NCBI GenBank assembly: GCA_038237665.1
Contig: JBBRYK010000078.1
Location: 1 to 13,480 of the forward strand
Length of the DNA: 13,480 nt
Direction of reading: 5' to 3'
Origin: JBBRYK01 sp038237665
GTDB lineage: Bacteria; Actinomycetota; Thermoleophilia; Gaiellales; Gaiellaceae
In this document: positions 1 through 6,437 of the stretch, piece after piece
Layout: every line of letters starts with the position of its first letter
Numbering within the stretch: the first letter of the stretch is position 1
The notes under the pieces: model-generated
What the model was told of the DNA's origin: nothing
Database searches by the model: none
The model's input: the letters and a program-made list of their open reading frames with translations, nothing else
Program-made: the position numbers and the translations under genes

Positions 1-148
1 CCGCCACCGCAAGCGCACGCCGAAACAGCAGGTACAGCAACGACACGACCAAAAGCAGCCTCCCTCCGCCCGAGTCCGAAGACGCCGACTCTACGGCTGC
101 GACCCAACTCCGAAGCACTCTCGAACCCACCGGATGGATTTTGCGCAC
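1..148 (-). CDS. Possible N-terminal part of a membrane protein running off the left edge
   Basis: On the minus strand a frame opens after a TGA near 220 and stays open to base 1. A GTG at 148-146 would start a protein beginning VRKIHPVGSRVL. Its last visible part is a hydrophobic leucine/valine-rich stretch (GGRLLLVVSLLYLLFRRA) that looks like a membrane helix followed by positive charge. I see no good Shine-Dalgarno site and recognise no family. Because it is cut by the window edge, it could equally be a chance open frame in GC-rich DNA. The remaining stretch 149-337 shows only a small hairpin (6-bp stem, 260-265 with 269-274) and no gene. Confidence 0.22.
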   Translation of the reverse strand, partial: MRKIHPVGSRVLRSWVAAVESASSDSGGGRLLLVVSLLYLLFRRALAVA

Positions 149-337
149 CCGACACGCCCCATACTCAGTCGCAGCAGCCGCCGACCCGACGCCTTCCACG
201 ACAGCCTCGTCAGGGGGTCAGTATTGGGCCGGCGCCGACAGCCTGAACAGGGCAGATGTCGCCTGCCGCAGGCGTAAGAGATCGGTAAGAACTCGAACCC
301 CGCAGATCGGGCAGAATTCTCCTGCAAACGAACTCGA

Positions 338-344
338 GGGAGGA
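338..344 (+). promoter_or_regulatory. Shine-Dalgarno site of the CHRD gene
   Basis: GGGAGGA lies 8 nt before the ATG at 353, which fixes that start. It is one of the strongest ribosome binding sites in the window. Confidence 0.7.
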
Positions 345-352
345 CAGCTCAC

Positions 353-880
353 ATGCCCAGAACCGCATCGCTAGCGCTCACGGCCGTCGGCGTCGGGGCG
401 ACGGTCGCGGCCGGCTTCAGCGTTGCCGCGTTTGCATCGTTCGGCTCAGCGTCGGGCCCGGCCGCGGTAGCCACCACCAGCGAGACGACCACGACCGAGC
501 AGGGAGCGTCGGTCCCGTACGCCGCCTTGCTCACTTCGAGGGCGGAAGTGCCGAAGCCCAAGGGTCCCCGCGCCGGGGCCGGCGGCACGTTCGCGCTCAC
601 GGTGGCCCACAAGGGCGGCACCTACAGCGCGAAGTGGAAGCTCACCTTCCACAACCTCACGGGCAAGGCGATCGCCGCCCACATCCATCGGGCCAGGCCG
701 GGAAAGGCGGGTCCGGTGATCGTCCCCTTGTGCGGGCCGTGCAGCTCCGGTAAGGCCGGGAGCTCGAAGATCTCCGCGGCCACCGCGACGGCGATCAAGA
801 GCGGCGGAGCCTATGTGAACGTCCATACGCCGAAGAACGCGGCCGGCGAGATCCGCGGCCAGATCCTCAAGAAGAAGTAG
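353..880 (+). CDS. Secreted CHRD-domain protein
   Basis: A 175-residue exported protein. Residues 1-33 form a signal peptide (MPRTASLALTAVGVG and an Ala/Val/Gly-rich core). A Ser/Thr/Ala-rich linker follows to about residue 50. The rest is a single CHRD domain (the chordin-type beta fold found in many secreted bacterial proteins), with the typical histidine patch AAHIHRA, the segment GPVIVPLCGPC whose two cysteines could form a disulfide, and the closing YVNVHTPKNAAGEIRGQI, nearly diagnostic for the family. The end is lysine-rich (LKKK). CHRD domains have no established enzymatic role in bacteria, so a cell-surface or extracellular binding function is only an inference. The gene stands alone, convergent with the glycosyltransferase that follows. 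Confidence 0.88.
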   Translation: MPRTASLALTAVGVGATVAAGFSVAAFASFGSASGPAAVATTSETTTTEQGASVPYAALLTSRAEVPKPKGPRAGAGGTFALTVAHKGGTYSAKWKLTFHNLTGKAIAAHIHRARPGKAGPVIVPLCGPCSSGKAGSSKISAATATAIKSGGAYVNVHTPKNAAGEIRGQILKKK

Positions 881-916
881 ACCGTGCGAGCGGCCGGCGA
901 GGTCAGTACTCGCGCA

Positions 917-949
917 GCGGAGCCGGTCGAACCAGTCGATCGGCTCCGC
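917..949. terminator. Hairpin between convergent genes
   Basis: A 9-bp perfect stem (917-925 with 941-949, core GGAGCC/GGCTCC) with a 15-nt loop lies in the 96-nt gap between the CHRD stop and the stop of the minus-strand glycosyltransferase. It has no T-tract, as is common for actinobacterial GC-rich terminators, and by position could serve both genes. Confidence 0.4.
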
Positions 950-976
950 CGGGTATCGCGCCTGGGGCGTCTGCCC

Positions 977-2959
977 TCACGCGTAGCGGGCGACCACGCC
1001 GAGCATGCGAGCGCCGGCCCGCAGCGACGGGCCGAGCCGACCGGAGACCTTTGATTCGCCGCCGGAACGTGCGCGGGCCGGGACGGCGAGCTCGACGATC
1101 GGCAGGCCCGCCCGGGCGGCCTTGACGACCATCTCGGTCGGCCAACCGTAGGTCAGCTCGGTGAGCGCGAGCTCGAGCAGGGCATCGCGGCGCACGGCCC
1201 GCATCGGCGGGATGTCTCGCACGGACACGCCGTAGAAACGCCGGATCAGCCACGACACGAACCGGTTCCCGAGCCGTTGATGAAGATGTTGCGCGCCGGT
1301 CTCCGGATCGGCGCGCGAGCCGAGCGAGAGCGCCGCCCGACCGGAGAGCACGGGCGCGAGCAGTCGCGGGATCGCCCGTGGATCGTCGCTTCCGTCCCCG
1401 TCGAGGAAGACGATGACGTCGGCGTCGGCAGCCTGGGCGCCAGTCAGGCATGCCCGGCCGTATCCTCGCTGCCGCTCGATGACCACGCGCGCGCCGAGCG
1501 AGCGTGCGGCCGCAATCGTCCCGTCGGTCGAGCCCCCGTCGACGACGATCACCTCATCGACGACTCCCGGCTCGAACTCCGCGAGCAGCGAGGGCAGCGA
1601 CTCGACCTCGTTCAGCACGGGGATCACCGCCGCGACCGAAGGACGACCTGGAAGCCGCGCGAGCCGTGCGGCCGGGGCGATTCGCGGCCGCACGAGCCTG
1701 GCCAGCGACAGCGCGACGAAGGGGCCGTAGATCGACGCCCGGACCCACCACGGCAGCGGGCCGGAACCGAGCCCGAAGACGTAGATCAGCGGCAGCATGC
1801 CCGAGAGCCAGAGCCACGCCGGCGCGGCGACGATCGCGAGGAAGGGCAGAAGCCAGAGCGCATACCAGGGCTGGAGGTACGCGAGCGAGAGCAGTGCGCC
1901 GCCGAGCACCAGCAGCGCGCTCCGGGCCACCTGCTCGACCGTTTCGTGCTCTCGCACGGCGACGACCCCGATCACCGTCAAGAGGGCGCCCGCGAGCAGC
2001 ATCTGCGCGCCGCTCCTGCCGAGGAGCGGCGCGAGCCGGCTCCAGGCGAGCGAGCCGAGGTCCTCGCTGCGGAGATCGCGAAAGAGGCTGCCGGAGACTC
2101 TGGTGCCGGCGGACGAGTAGGCAGCGTATCCGGCGGCGAGAACGACGAGTCCCGTCAGCGCGAAACGGCGACGTCCACGCCGGACGAGCGCCGCAAGCAG
2201 CAACAGCGGCCCCAGCTTGACCAAGGCGCCGTAGCCGACCGCTGCGCCGGCGAACCCTCGCCGGCCGCGGGACCACGCATAGAGGAGCGCCGCTCCTGCG
2301 AGCACGGCGAGTGCGTCCGCATGCCCGTTCGCCGCGATCTCGCTGATCGCGAGCGGGTGCCAGGCCACGATCGCGACGCGCTCGGGCGGGGCGCGCAGGC
2401 GGACGAGCACGAGCAGGACGAGTCCGAGCGCCGCCGCCTCAGCGAGCAGGAACAGCCATGTCGTTGCGCGGACGCCGTGTCCGAAAGCGACGCGGGCGGC
2501 GAGAAACGATGCCTCCGCTCCCGGCGGGTAGATCGTGTACCAGCTCTTCCGGTTCACGTTCGGCCAGATCTCGCTGTCGCGCAACCGCTCGAGCGCCGGC
2601 GCGGCCGGCGGGTAGCGGTACGGGTTCACTCCGTGCGCTTGGACTCGTGCATCCCAGGCGTAGCGATACGTGTCGGTCGTCAGCCGCGGCGGCGCGGCCG
2701 GGTCGAAGGCGACGGCACGAAGGACGACCGCGACTGCAAGCACGAGCAGCACGCCGTAGACGCCGATCCCGAGTCCGCGCCAACTGAGCCACGCTGCGGG
2801 CAGATAGAAGGCGAATGCAACGATCTGTCCGACGATCTGACCGTGCAGCCCGGTGCTAGAGCGGAGCATGAGCTCGACGGCGACGAGCGCCGCACCCAGC
2901 GCAGCGGCCGTACCCGCGCGCTTGATCTCCACGCGCCGCAGCCGCGGGACGACGCTCAC
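977..2959 (-). CDS. GT-C-like mannosyltransferase fused to GT2 glycosyltransferase
   Basis: A 660-residue bifunctional-looking protein. The first ~410 residues are multi-pass membrane and resemble GT87/DUF2029-type polyprenol-phosphate-dependent mannosyltransferases: after two or three N-terminal helices comes the extracytoplasmic loop DTYRYAWDARVQAHGVNPYRY with acidic residues typical of GT-C catalytic loops, then NRKSWYTIYPPGAE. From about residue 437 there is a cytosolic GT-A/GT2 domain like dolichyl-phosphate mannose synthases: VAAVIPVLNEVESLP, VDEVIVVDGGSTDGT, the metal-binding FLDGDGSDDP near 520, and ELTYGWPTEMVVKAARAG near the end. The natural reading is one half making a polyprenol-linked sugar and the other transferring it, probably for a cell-envelope glycan; this is inference. 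The GTG at 2959 is preceded by GAGAGG with a short 3-nt spacer, so the exact start is slightly uncertain. It is divergent from the cytochrome operon. Confidence 0.85.
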   Translation of the reverse strand: MSVVPRLRRVEIKRAGTAAALGAALVAVELMLRSSTGLHGQIVGQIVAFAFYLPAAWLSWRGLGIGVYGVLLVLAVAVVLRAVAFDPAAPPRLTTDTYRYAWDARVQAHGVNPYRYPPAAPALERLRDSEIWPNVNRKSWYTIYPPGAEASFLAARVAFGHGVRATTWLFLLAEAAALGLVLLVLVRLRAPPERVAIVAWHPLAISEIAANGHADALAVLAGAALLYAWSRGRRGFAGAAVGYGALVKLGPLLLLAALVRRGRRRFALTGLVVLAAGYAAYSSAGTRVSGSLFRDLRSEDLGSLAWSRLAPLLGRSGAQMLLAGALLTVIGVVAVREHETVEQVARSALLVLGGALLSLAYLQPWYALWLLPFLAIVAAPAWLWLSGMLPLIYVFGLGSGPLPWWVRASIYGPFVALSLARLVRPRIAPAARLARLPGRPSVAAVIPVLNEVESLPSLLAEFEPGVVDEVIVVDGGSTDGTIAAARSLGARVVIERQRGYGRACLTGAQAADADVIVFLDGDGSDDPRAIPRLLAPVLSGRAALSLGSRADPETGAQHLHQRLGNRFVSWLIRRFYGVSVRDIPPMRAVRRDALLELALTELTYGWPTEMVVKAARAGLPIVELAVPARARSGGESKVSGRLGPSLRAGARMLGVVARYA

Positions 2960-3139
2960 AAGCCTCTCGATCGTCCGACGTCGCCATTCATGAGCTCGCC
3001 GTCCGGCGGCCGACCATTAACAAATTCTGAACTGGGGAAAAGCTCTTTGCGAAAGGCAACTCCTCGAGCGTAACGTCCAAGCGTGAAGCCGAGGCCACCG
3101 CCGCCGTTCCCGGCGCAGAGCGCACCGGCGGTCCGCGGC
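2960..3139. promoter_or_regulatory. Divergent intergenic region, likely promoters for both sides
   Basis: This spacer separates the leftward glycosyltransferase from the rightward cytochrome operon and must hold the promoters of both. It contains the most AT-rich stretch of the area (around 3016-3055, with ATTAACAAATTCTGAACT and AAAAGCTCTTTGCG), a reasonable location for promoter elements. I cannot assign clear -35/-10 boxes. A GTG at 3083 could extend the next gene by 19 residues but would place a proline-rich segment before the signal peptide. Confidence 0.35.
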
Positions 3140-4204
3140 ATGAAGCAGGTAGCGGCCGCGGGCCTCGCGGCCGTGCTCGCGATCGCGGCAGCGGCTTGCG
3201 GCGGGTCTGGCGACCGGTCGTCGCGCTCGACGCCGAAGCCGAAGCCGAAGTTGGTGCGGTTCGCGCAGACGCAGGCGGTCTTCGTCAAGTACCACTGCGC
3301 CGCCTGCCACCCGCTCGTCAACCCCTCCGTCGACCTCCGCCCCGGCCGCGAGTATGCATCGCTCGTCGGCGTCCGCGCTCTCGAGGATCCGCGGCTCGTA
3401 CGCGTCGTGGCAGGCGACCCGGCACGCAGCTTCCTCTACCAGAAGATCGCGGGCGACCCCAGGCTGGGCGACATCCCGGCCATCGGCGCCCGGATGCCCC
3501 AGGCCGCGCCGCGGATGGCGCAGGCCGACATCGACCTCGTCGCAGCCTGGATCGAACAGGGGGCCCGGAACGCGCAGGGCAAGACCGCCGGGCCCACCGT
3601 ACCGACGCCGGGCGGCGCCGGCCCCTCTCCCGTCGGGAGCGAGCCGGGGAGCCCAACCGGCACCGCCACGATCAAGGGGACCGTGCAGGACGAGCGCCGC
3701 CGGCCGCTGCCGGGCGCGATCGTCACGCTGCTCCTGCGCGGCGCGGACCAATCCGGCGGCGAGGAGCACTACCGAGTCGCCGCCACCGACGCGCGCGGGC
3801 GCTACGAGCTCCGACATGCGCCCGTCGGCCAGTACCTGCTCAAGGCGTACGCCTCGAAGCGCATCTACGTCTCGCGGATCGTCGCGCTCGCCGACCACGA
3901 GGCTGCGACAGTGGACTTCGGGCTGCCTAACCGGGTGGTCCCGAACCCCGTGATCGCCGCCCCGCGCGTCCGGCGCACCGGAGCCGGCATGACCCTCTCG
4001 ATGACCGTGACGGGCGACGGGCTCGACCCGAACTACACGCTCGCCGTCAACCGGGACGCGGGCCTCGTCTTCGAGCTGCGCCGCCCGGATGGCGGCCCGG
4101 GCCGCTGGACGCGTACGATTCGGCGCCGGCTGCCCGGCCCCTGGATCTTCCTCGCCGTCGACCACCAGTGCAACATCAGCGCCTTCCTCACCGTCTCGCG
4201 ATAG
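3140..4204 (+). CDS. Cytochrome c lipoprotein with carboxypeptidase-regulatory-like domain
   Basis: A 354-residue exported lipoprotein. Chosen start ATG 3140 gives a clean signal, MKQVAAAGLAAVLAIAAAAC, with lipobox cysteine at residue 20. A linker of Lys-Pro repeats follows. A single c-type haem site CAACH lies at residues 53-57, in a domain ending DIDLVAAWIEQGARN; the segment ARMPQAAPRM supplies candidate axial methionines. After a Gly/Pro linker comes a carboxypeptidase-regulatory/transthyretin-like beta domain (ATIKGTVQDERRRPLPGAIV through ARGRYELRHAPVGQYLLKAYA, about residues 177-258), then an uncharacterised C-terminal domain (about 265-354) that probably folds as beta sandwich. It is the first gene of the seven-gene run and its 3' end overlaps the second cytochrome by 37 nt. 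Likely role: electron transfer outside the membrane, with beta domains for protein or glycan contact. The electron partner is unknown. Confidence 0.85.
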   Translation: MKQVAAAGLAAVLAIAAAACGGSGDRSSRSTPKPKPKLVRFAQTQAVFVKYHCAACHPLVNPSVDLRPGREYASLVGVRALEDPRLVRVVAGDPARSFLYQKIAGDPRLGDIPAIGARMPQAAPRMAQADIDLVAAWIEQGARNAQGKTAGPTVPTPGGAGPSPVGSEPGSPTGTATIKGTVQDERRRPLPGAIVTLLLRGADQSGGEEHYRVAATDARGRYELRHAPVGQYLLKAYASKRIYVSRIVALADHEAATVDFGLPNRVVPNPVIAAPRVRRTGAGMTLSMTVTGDGLDPNYTLAVNRDAGLVFELRRPDGGPGRWTRTIRRRLPGPWIFLAVDHQCNISAFLTVSR

Positions 4205-4557
4205 TCGCGGTGGTCTCGACCCTGGTCGCAGCCGCCGTCGCGCTCACCCTCGTGCGGCCTGGAGCCTCGCGGCCGGTCTCGTTTCGGGGCGCCGTGCAGC
4301 CCATCTTCGACGCCAAGTGCGCCACCTGTCATCCGGTCGCCTACCCGTACCTCGACCTGCGGCGCGGCCGCTCGTACCGTCAGCTCGTCGGGGTCGTCTC
4401 GCCGCTCTCGCCGGCCTTCGAGCGGGTGCTGCCCGGCCGGCCCGACCTCTCCTTCCTGCTCACCCACGTTCCCGATCCCTCGCGCCGGGACCTGCTGACC
4501 CCAGCCGACCGACGCGTGATCGCGCGCTGGATCGAGCAAGGAGCGAGAAACAATTAG
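4168..4557 (+). CDS. Small membrane-anchored cytochrome c
   Basis: A 129-residue protein with a positively charged N-terminus and one hydrophobic helix (about 10-29, LAIVAVVSTLVAAAVALTLV), probably an uncleaved anchor. One c-type haem site CATCH is at residues 51-55. The haem domain is clearly related to that of the gene before it: shared pattern CHP...LDLR.GR.Y..LVGV...P...RV..G.P..SFL and WIEQGARN at the end. The pair looks like a tandem duplication. Unlike the neighbour it contains no methionine after the start, so the usual Met axial ligand is missing; the histidine in LLTHVPDP is one alternative. The start GTG 4168 lies inside the upstream gene; GTG 4210 is possible but would leave a shorter helix without positive flank. 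Confidence 0.82.
   Translation: MQHQRLPHRLAIVAVVSTLVAAAVALTLVRPGASRPVSFRGAVQPIFDAKCATCHPVAYPYLDLRRGRSYRQLVGVVSPLSPAFERVLPGRPDLSFLLTHVPDPSRRDLLTPADRRVIARWIEQGARNN
4538..4543 (+). promoter_or_regulatory. Shine-Dalgarno site supporting an ATT start
   Basis: AAGGAG sits inside the last codons of the small cytochrome gene, 9 nt before an ATT at 4553. No ATG, GTG or TTG in the relevant frame lies near it, so it supports a non-standard start of the AhpD-like gene. Confidence 0.5.
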
Positions 4558-5068
4558 CCGCCTGCCTCTTCTCTCTGCCACGGAGGCGCCGCCGCTTGCC
4601 CGTCTCTGGTACCGGGCCGACGGCGGCGCGTCAGCGCTCACCCGATCGCTGGCGAGCGCGCCCGACCTGCTCGAGACGCTGATGCCCTACCTCGGCCAGG
4701 TGATGGCCGAAGGCTCCATCGACCTGCGGACGAAGGAGCTCGTGATCGTGCGGGTCTCACAGCTGAACGGCTGCAGCTACTGCCTCGCGGCCCACGGCCC
4801 GGTCGCCCTCGAGGCGGGCGTTCCGGAAGAGCAGCTCGCGGCTGTCTGCGGCGGCGCGTCCCTCGACCGGCTACCGGCCCGCGAGCGGGCTCTCGTCGAG
4901 TGGATCGACCGGCAGACGCTCGACCCCGCCGGGATCGACGACGAGCTCCTGGCACGCGCGCTCGAGCATCTGCGCGGCGACCAGCTGATCGAACTGACCC
5001 TGCTCGCCGGGACGATCACGATGCTGAACCAGTATTGCACCGCCTTCCAGATCCCCCCGCCGGTATGA
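4553..5068 (+). CDS. AhpD/carboxymuconolactone decarboxylase-like protein, probable ATT start
   Basis: A 171-residue alpha-helical protein of the carboxymuconolactone decarboxylase/AhpD superfamily. The redox motif CSYC (residues 74-77) followed by LAAH gives the C-x2-C-x3-H pattern used by AhpD-type thiol peroxidase/reductase members. The first ATG in frame (4682) would remove 43 residues, including SRLPLLSATEAPPLARLWY, a typical N-terminus of this family (R-x-P-L-L...EAPP...). The frame upstream has no ATG, GTG or TTG. An ATT at 4553 with AAGGAG 9 nt upstream gives exactly the expected N-terminus and overlaps the previous stop as ATTAG; CTG 4562 is the alternative. It overlaps the radical SAM gene by 4 nt (ATGA). 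Likely role: thiol-based redox or peroxide handling; the substrate is unknown. Confidence 0.8.
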   Translation: MSRLPLLSATEAPPLARLWYRADGGASALTRSLASAPDLLETLMPYLGQVMAEGSIDLRTKELVIVRVSQLNGCSYCLAAHGPVALEAGVPEEQLAAVCGGASLDRLPARERALVEWIDRQTLDPAGIDDELLARALEHLRGDQLIELTLLAGTITMLNQYCTAFQIPPPV

Positions 5069-5898
5069 GAGAGCTGCTCGAGCAGGCCCTCGCCGAGGGC
5101 CGCAGCGGCGACCGGCTCTGGCTGTACGCCACCTACCACTGCAACCTCGCCTGCACGTACTGCCTGACCGAATCCTCGCCGCGGATCCTCGACCGGCGCA
5201 CGCTGACCGCGGAGACGATGGTCCGCGCCGTGCGCGAGGCACGGGAGCTCGGCTTCGCGAGCGTCGGCGTCACCGGCGGGGAGGTCTTCATGCTGCCCGA
5301 CTTCGCCGACACGCTGCGCCGGATCGCCGAGCTGCTCCCGGTCGTGGCGCTGACGAACGGCACCCTCTTCACCGAGCACCGCCTGCGCGAGCTCGACCCG
5401 CTCGCCGGGCTCGACGTCGCGCTCCAGGTGTCGCTCGACAGCGCAGACGCCGGCCAGAACGATGGGCTGCGCGGCCGCGGCAACTTCGCCAGCGTGCTCG
5501 AGACGATCCCGAGGGTGCTCGAGCGCAACCTCCGGGTCCGGATCGCGACGACCGTCGAAAACCAGTCGCCGGAGGAGCTGGCAGCGCTCTGCGAACTCCA
5601 CCGCTCGCTCGGAGTGCCGGACTCCGACCACATCGTCCGCCCGGTCGTCCGTCGCGGCCGCGCCAAGGTCGAGGGGCTCGGCGTCGAACTCGGCCCGCAC
5701 GACGTGCTCCCGGAGCTGACGCTGACCGCCGACGGAGCGTTCATGCACCCGTTCGCCCCGACGGTGCGCCACGGCGAGACCGACCTCGACCTGCTCGTGA
5801 GCCGGCGGGTCCTTCCCCTGGAGACGCCGCTCCGCTGCTTCCTCGCGCTCGTCGGCGACCAGCCCGCGGGGGCCGACGTCGTCAGGAGCCTCAGGTGA
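5065..5898 (+). CDS. Radical SAM enzyme
   Basis: A 277-residue cytoplasmic enzyme with the [4Fe-4S] motif C-x3-C-x2-C at residues 26, 30 and 33 (HCNLACTYC) and the SAM-binding GGE at 71-73 (VGVTGGEVFM). Later parts fit the partial TIM barrel: VVALTNGT, VALQVSLDSAD, RIATTVENQ and HIVRPVVRRGRAKV. It reductively cleaves S-adenosylmethionine to a 5'-deoxyadenosyl radical; the substrate is not evident. There is no cysteine-rich SPASM or twitch domain; only one cysteine (LRCFLAL) appears near the C-terminus. Length and style fit the MoaA/PqqE/SkfB-like group. The ATG overlaps the upstream TGA (ATGA), so translation is probably coupled. I found no room for a small precursor peptide in the run, which argues weakly against peptide modification. 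Confidence 0.87.
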   Translation: MRELLEQALAEGRSGDRLWLYATYHCNLACTYCLTESSPRILDRRTLTAETMVRAVREARELGFASVGVTGGEVFMLPDFADTLRRIAELLPVVALTNGTLFTEHRLRELDPLAGLDVALQVSLDSADAGQNDGLRGRGNFASVLETIPRVLERNLRVRIATTVENQSPEELAALCELHRSLGVPDSDHIVRPVVRRGRAKVEGLGVELGPHDVLPELTLTADGAFMHPFAPTVRHGETDLDLLVSRRVLPLETPLRCFLALVGDQPAGADVVRSLR

Positions 5899-6398
5899 GC
5901 GTGACGGCGGCTCCCCGGTCGGGGAGCATGCAGGAGATCGTCGCGGTGGCGCTGCGGGCGACACTAGGGGTGCTCTTCTTGAGCGTCTGGGCCTCGAACC
6001 TGCACAAGGGCCTCTACTCCGCCCGCGGCTACGAAGAGCTGATCCGCAGCTACGTGGACACCGGCAGCGCGCCGGAGCCCTGGAAGGCCGTCATGCGGGG
6101 AGTGGCAGACGCAGCGGTCGTCGCCTCGAAGGCGCAGCTCGTCACCGAGCTCGCCTTCGGCCTGCTTCTGCTCGCGGGAGTCGCGACCCGGCTCGTCGCG
6201 CTCGGCGCCGGGCTGTTCCTCGGCTCCCTCTGGCTGAGTGAGATCGGGGTGCCGCACGAATGGATCTGGTCGCTCGTCTTTCCCACGCTCGCCGCCCTGG
6301 CGGTCTCGCTCCTCTCCGCCGGGCGCACGCTCGGCCTCGACCGCTGGCTGCTGGAGCGCGAGCCGCTCCGCCGGCTGCCGCTCTGGGCCAGGGGATGA
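5895..6398 (+). CDS. DoxX-like membrane protein
   Basis: A 167-residue integral membrane protein with about four helices (roughly 14-34, 78-98, 100-117 and 125-143). ELAFGLLLLAGVATRLVALGAG is the recurring core of the DoxX/thiosulfate:quinone oxidoreductase small-subunit family. Between helices one and two is a large polar loop (NLHKGLYSARGYEELIRSY) seen in many DoxX members. DoxX proteins are linked to quinone-dependent oxidation of sulfur compounds, but many have no tested function. The GTG start overlaps the radical SAM stop (GTGA), with AGGAG 6 nt upstream at 5884-5888. With two exported cytochromes in the same run it could connect electrons to the quinone pool; this is inference. Confidence 0.8.
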   Translation: MSVTAAPRSGSMQEIVAVALRATLGVLFLSVWASNLHKGLYSARGYEELIRSYVDTGSAPEPWKAVMRGVADAAVVASKAQLVTELAFGLLLLAGVATRLVALGAGLFLGSLWLSEIGVPHEWIWSLVFPTLAALAVSLLSAGRTLGLDRWLLEREPLRRLPLWARG

Positions 6399-6437
6399 AC
6401 CCGAGTACCCGATGCCAATGGTGGTGATTCTGCAGGC

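Noticed and set aside
280..320. tRNA-like T-loop resemblance (CTCGAACCCC) upstream of the CHRD gene
   Set aside because: The flanking bases cannot form the T stem on either strand and no anticodon or acceptor stem is present.
1277..3073. 598-residue open frame on the plus strand opposite the glycosyltransferase
   Set aside because: It is Arg/Glu/Asp-rich with no domain and mirrors the true minus-strand gene; typical antisense shadow in GC-rich DNA.
3083..3139. Upstream GTG start for the cytochrome lipoprotein
   Set aside because: It would add a proline-rich 19-residue segment before a well-formed lipoprotein signal; ATG 3140 gives the lipobox cysteine at residue 20.
3017..4165. 382-residue minus-strand frame opposite the cytochrome lipoprotein
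   Set aside because: No recognisable motif; the plus strand has lipobox, CxxCH and domain structure.
4777..5964. 395-residue minus-strand frame opposite the AhpD-like and radical SAM genes
   Set aside because: Low-complexity Arg/Glu/Ala composition; the plus strand carries diagnostic motifs in both genes.
5065..6437. Possible small precursor peptide next to the radical SAM gene
   Set aside because: All neighbouring genes overlap or lie within 39 nt, leaving no space for an extra peptide gene, and none is seen on the other strand.
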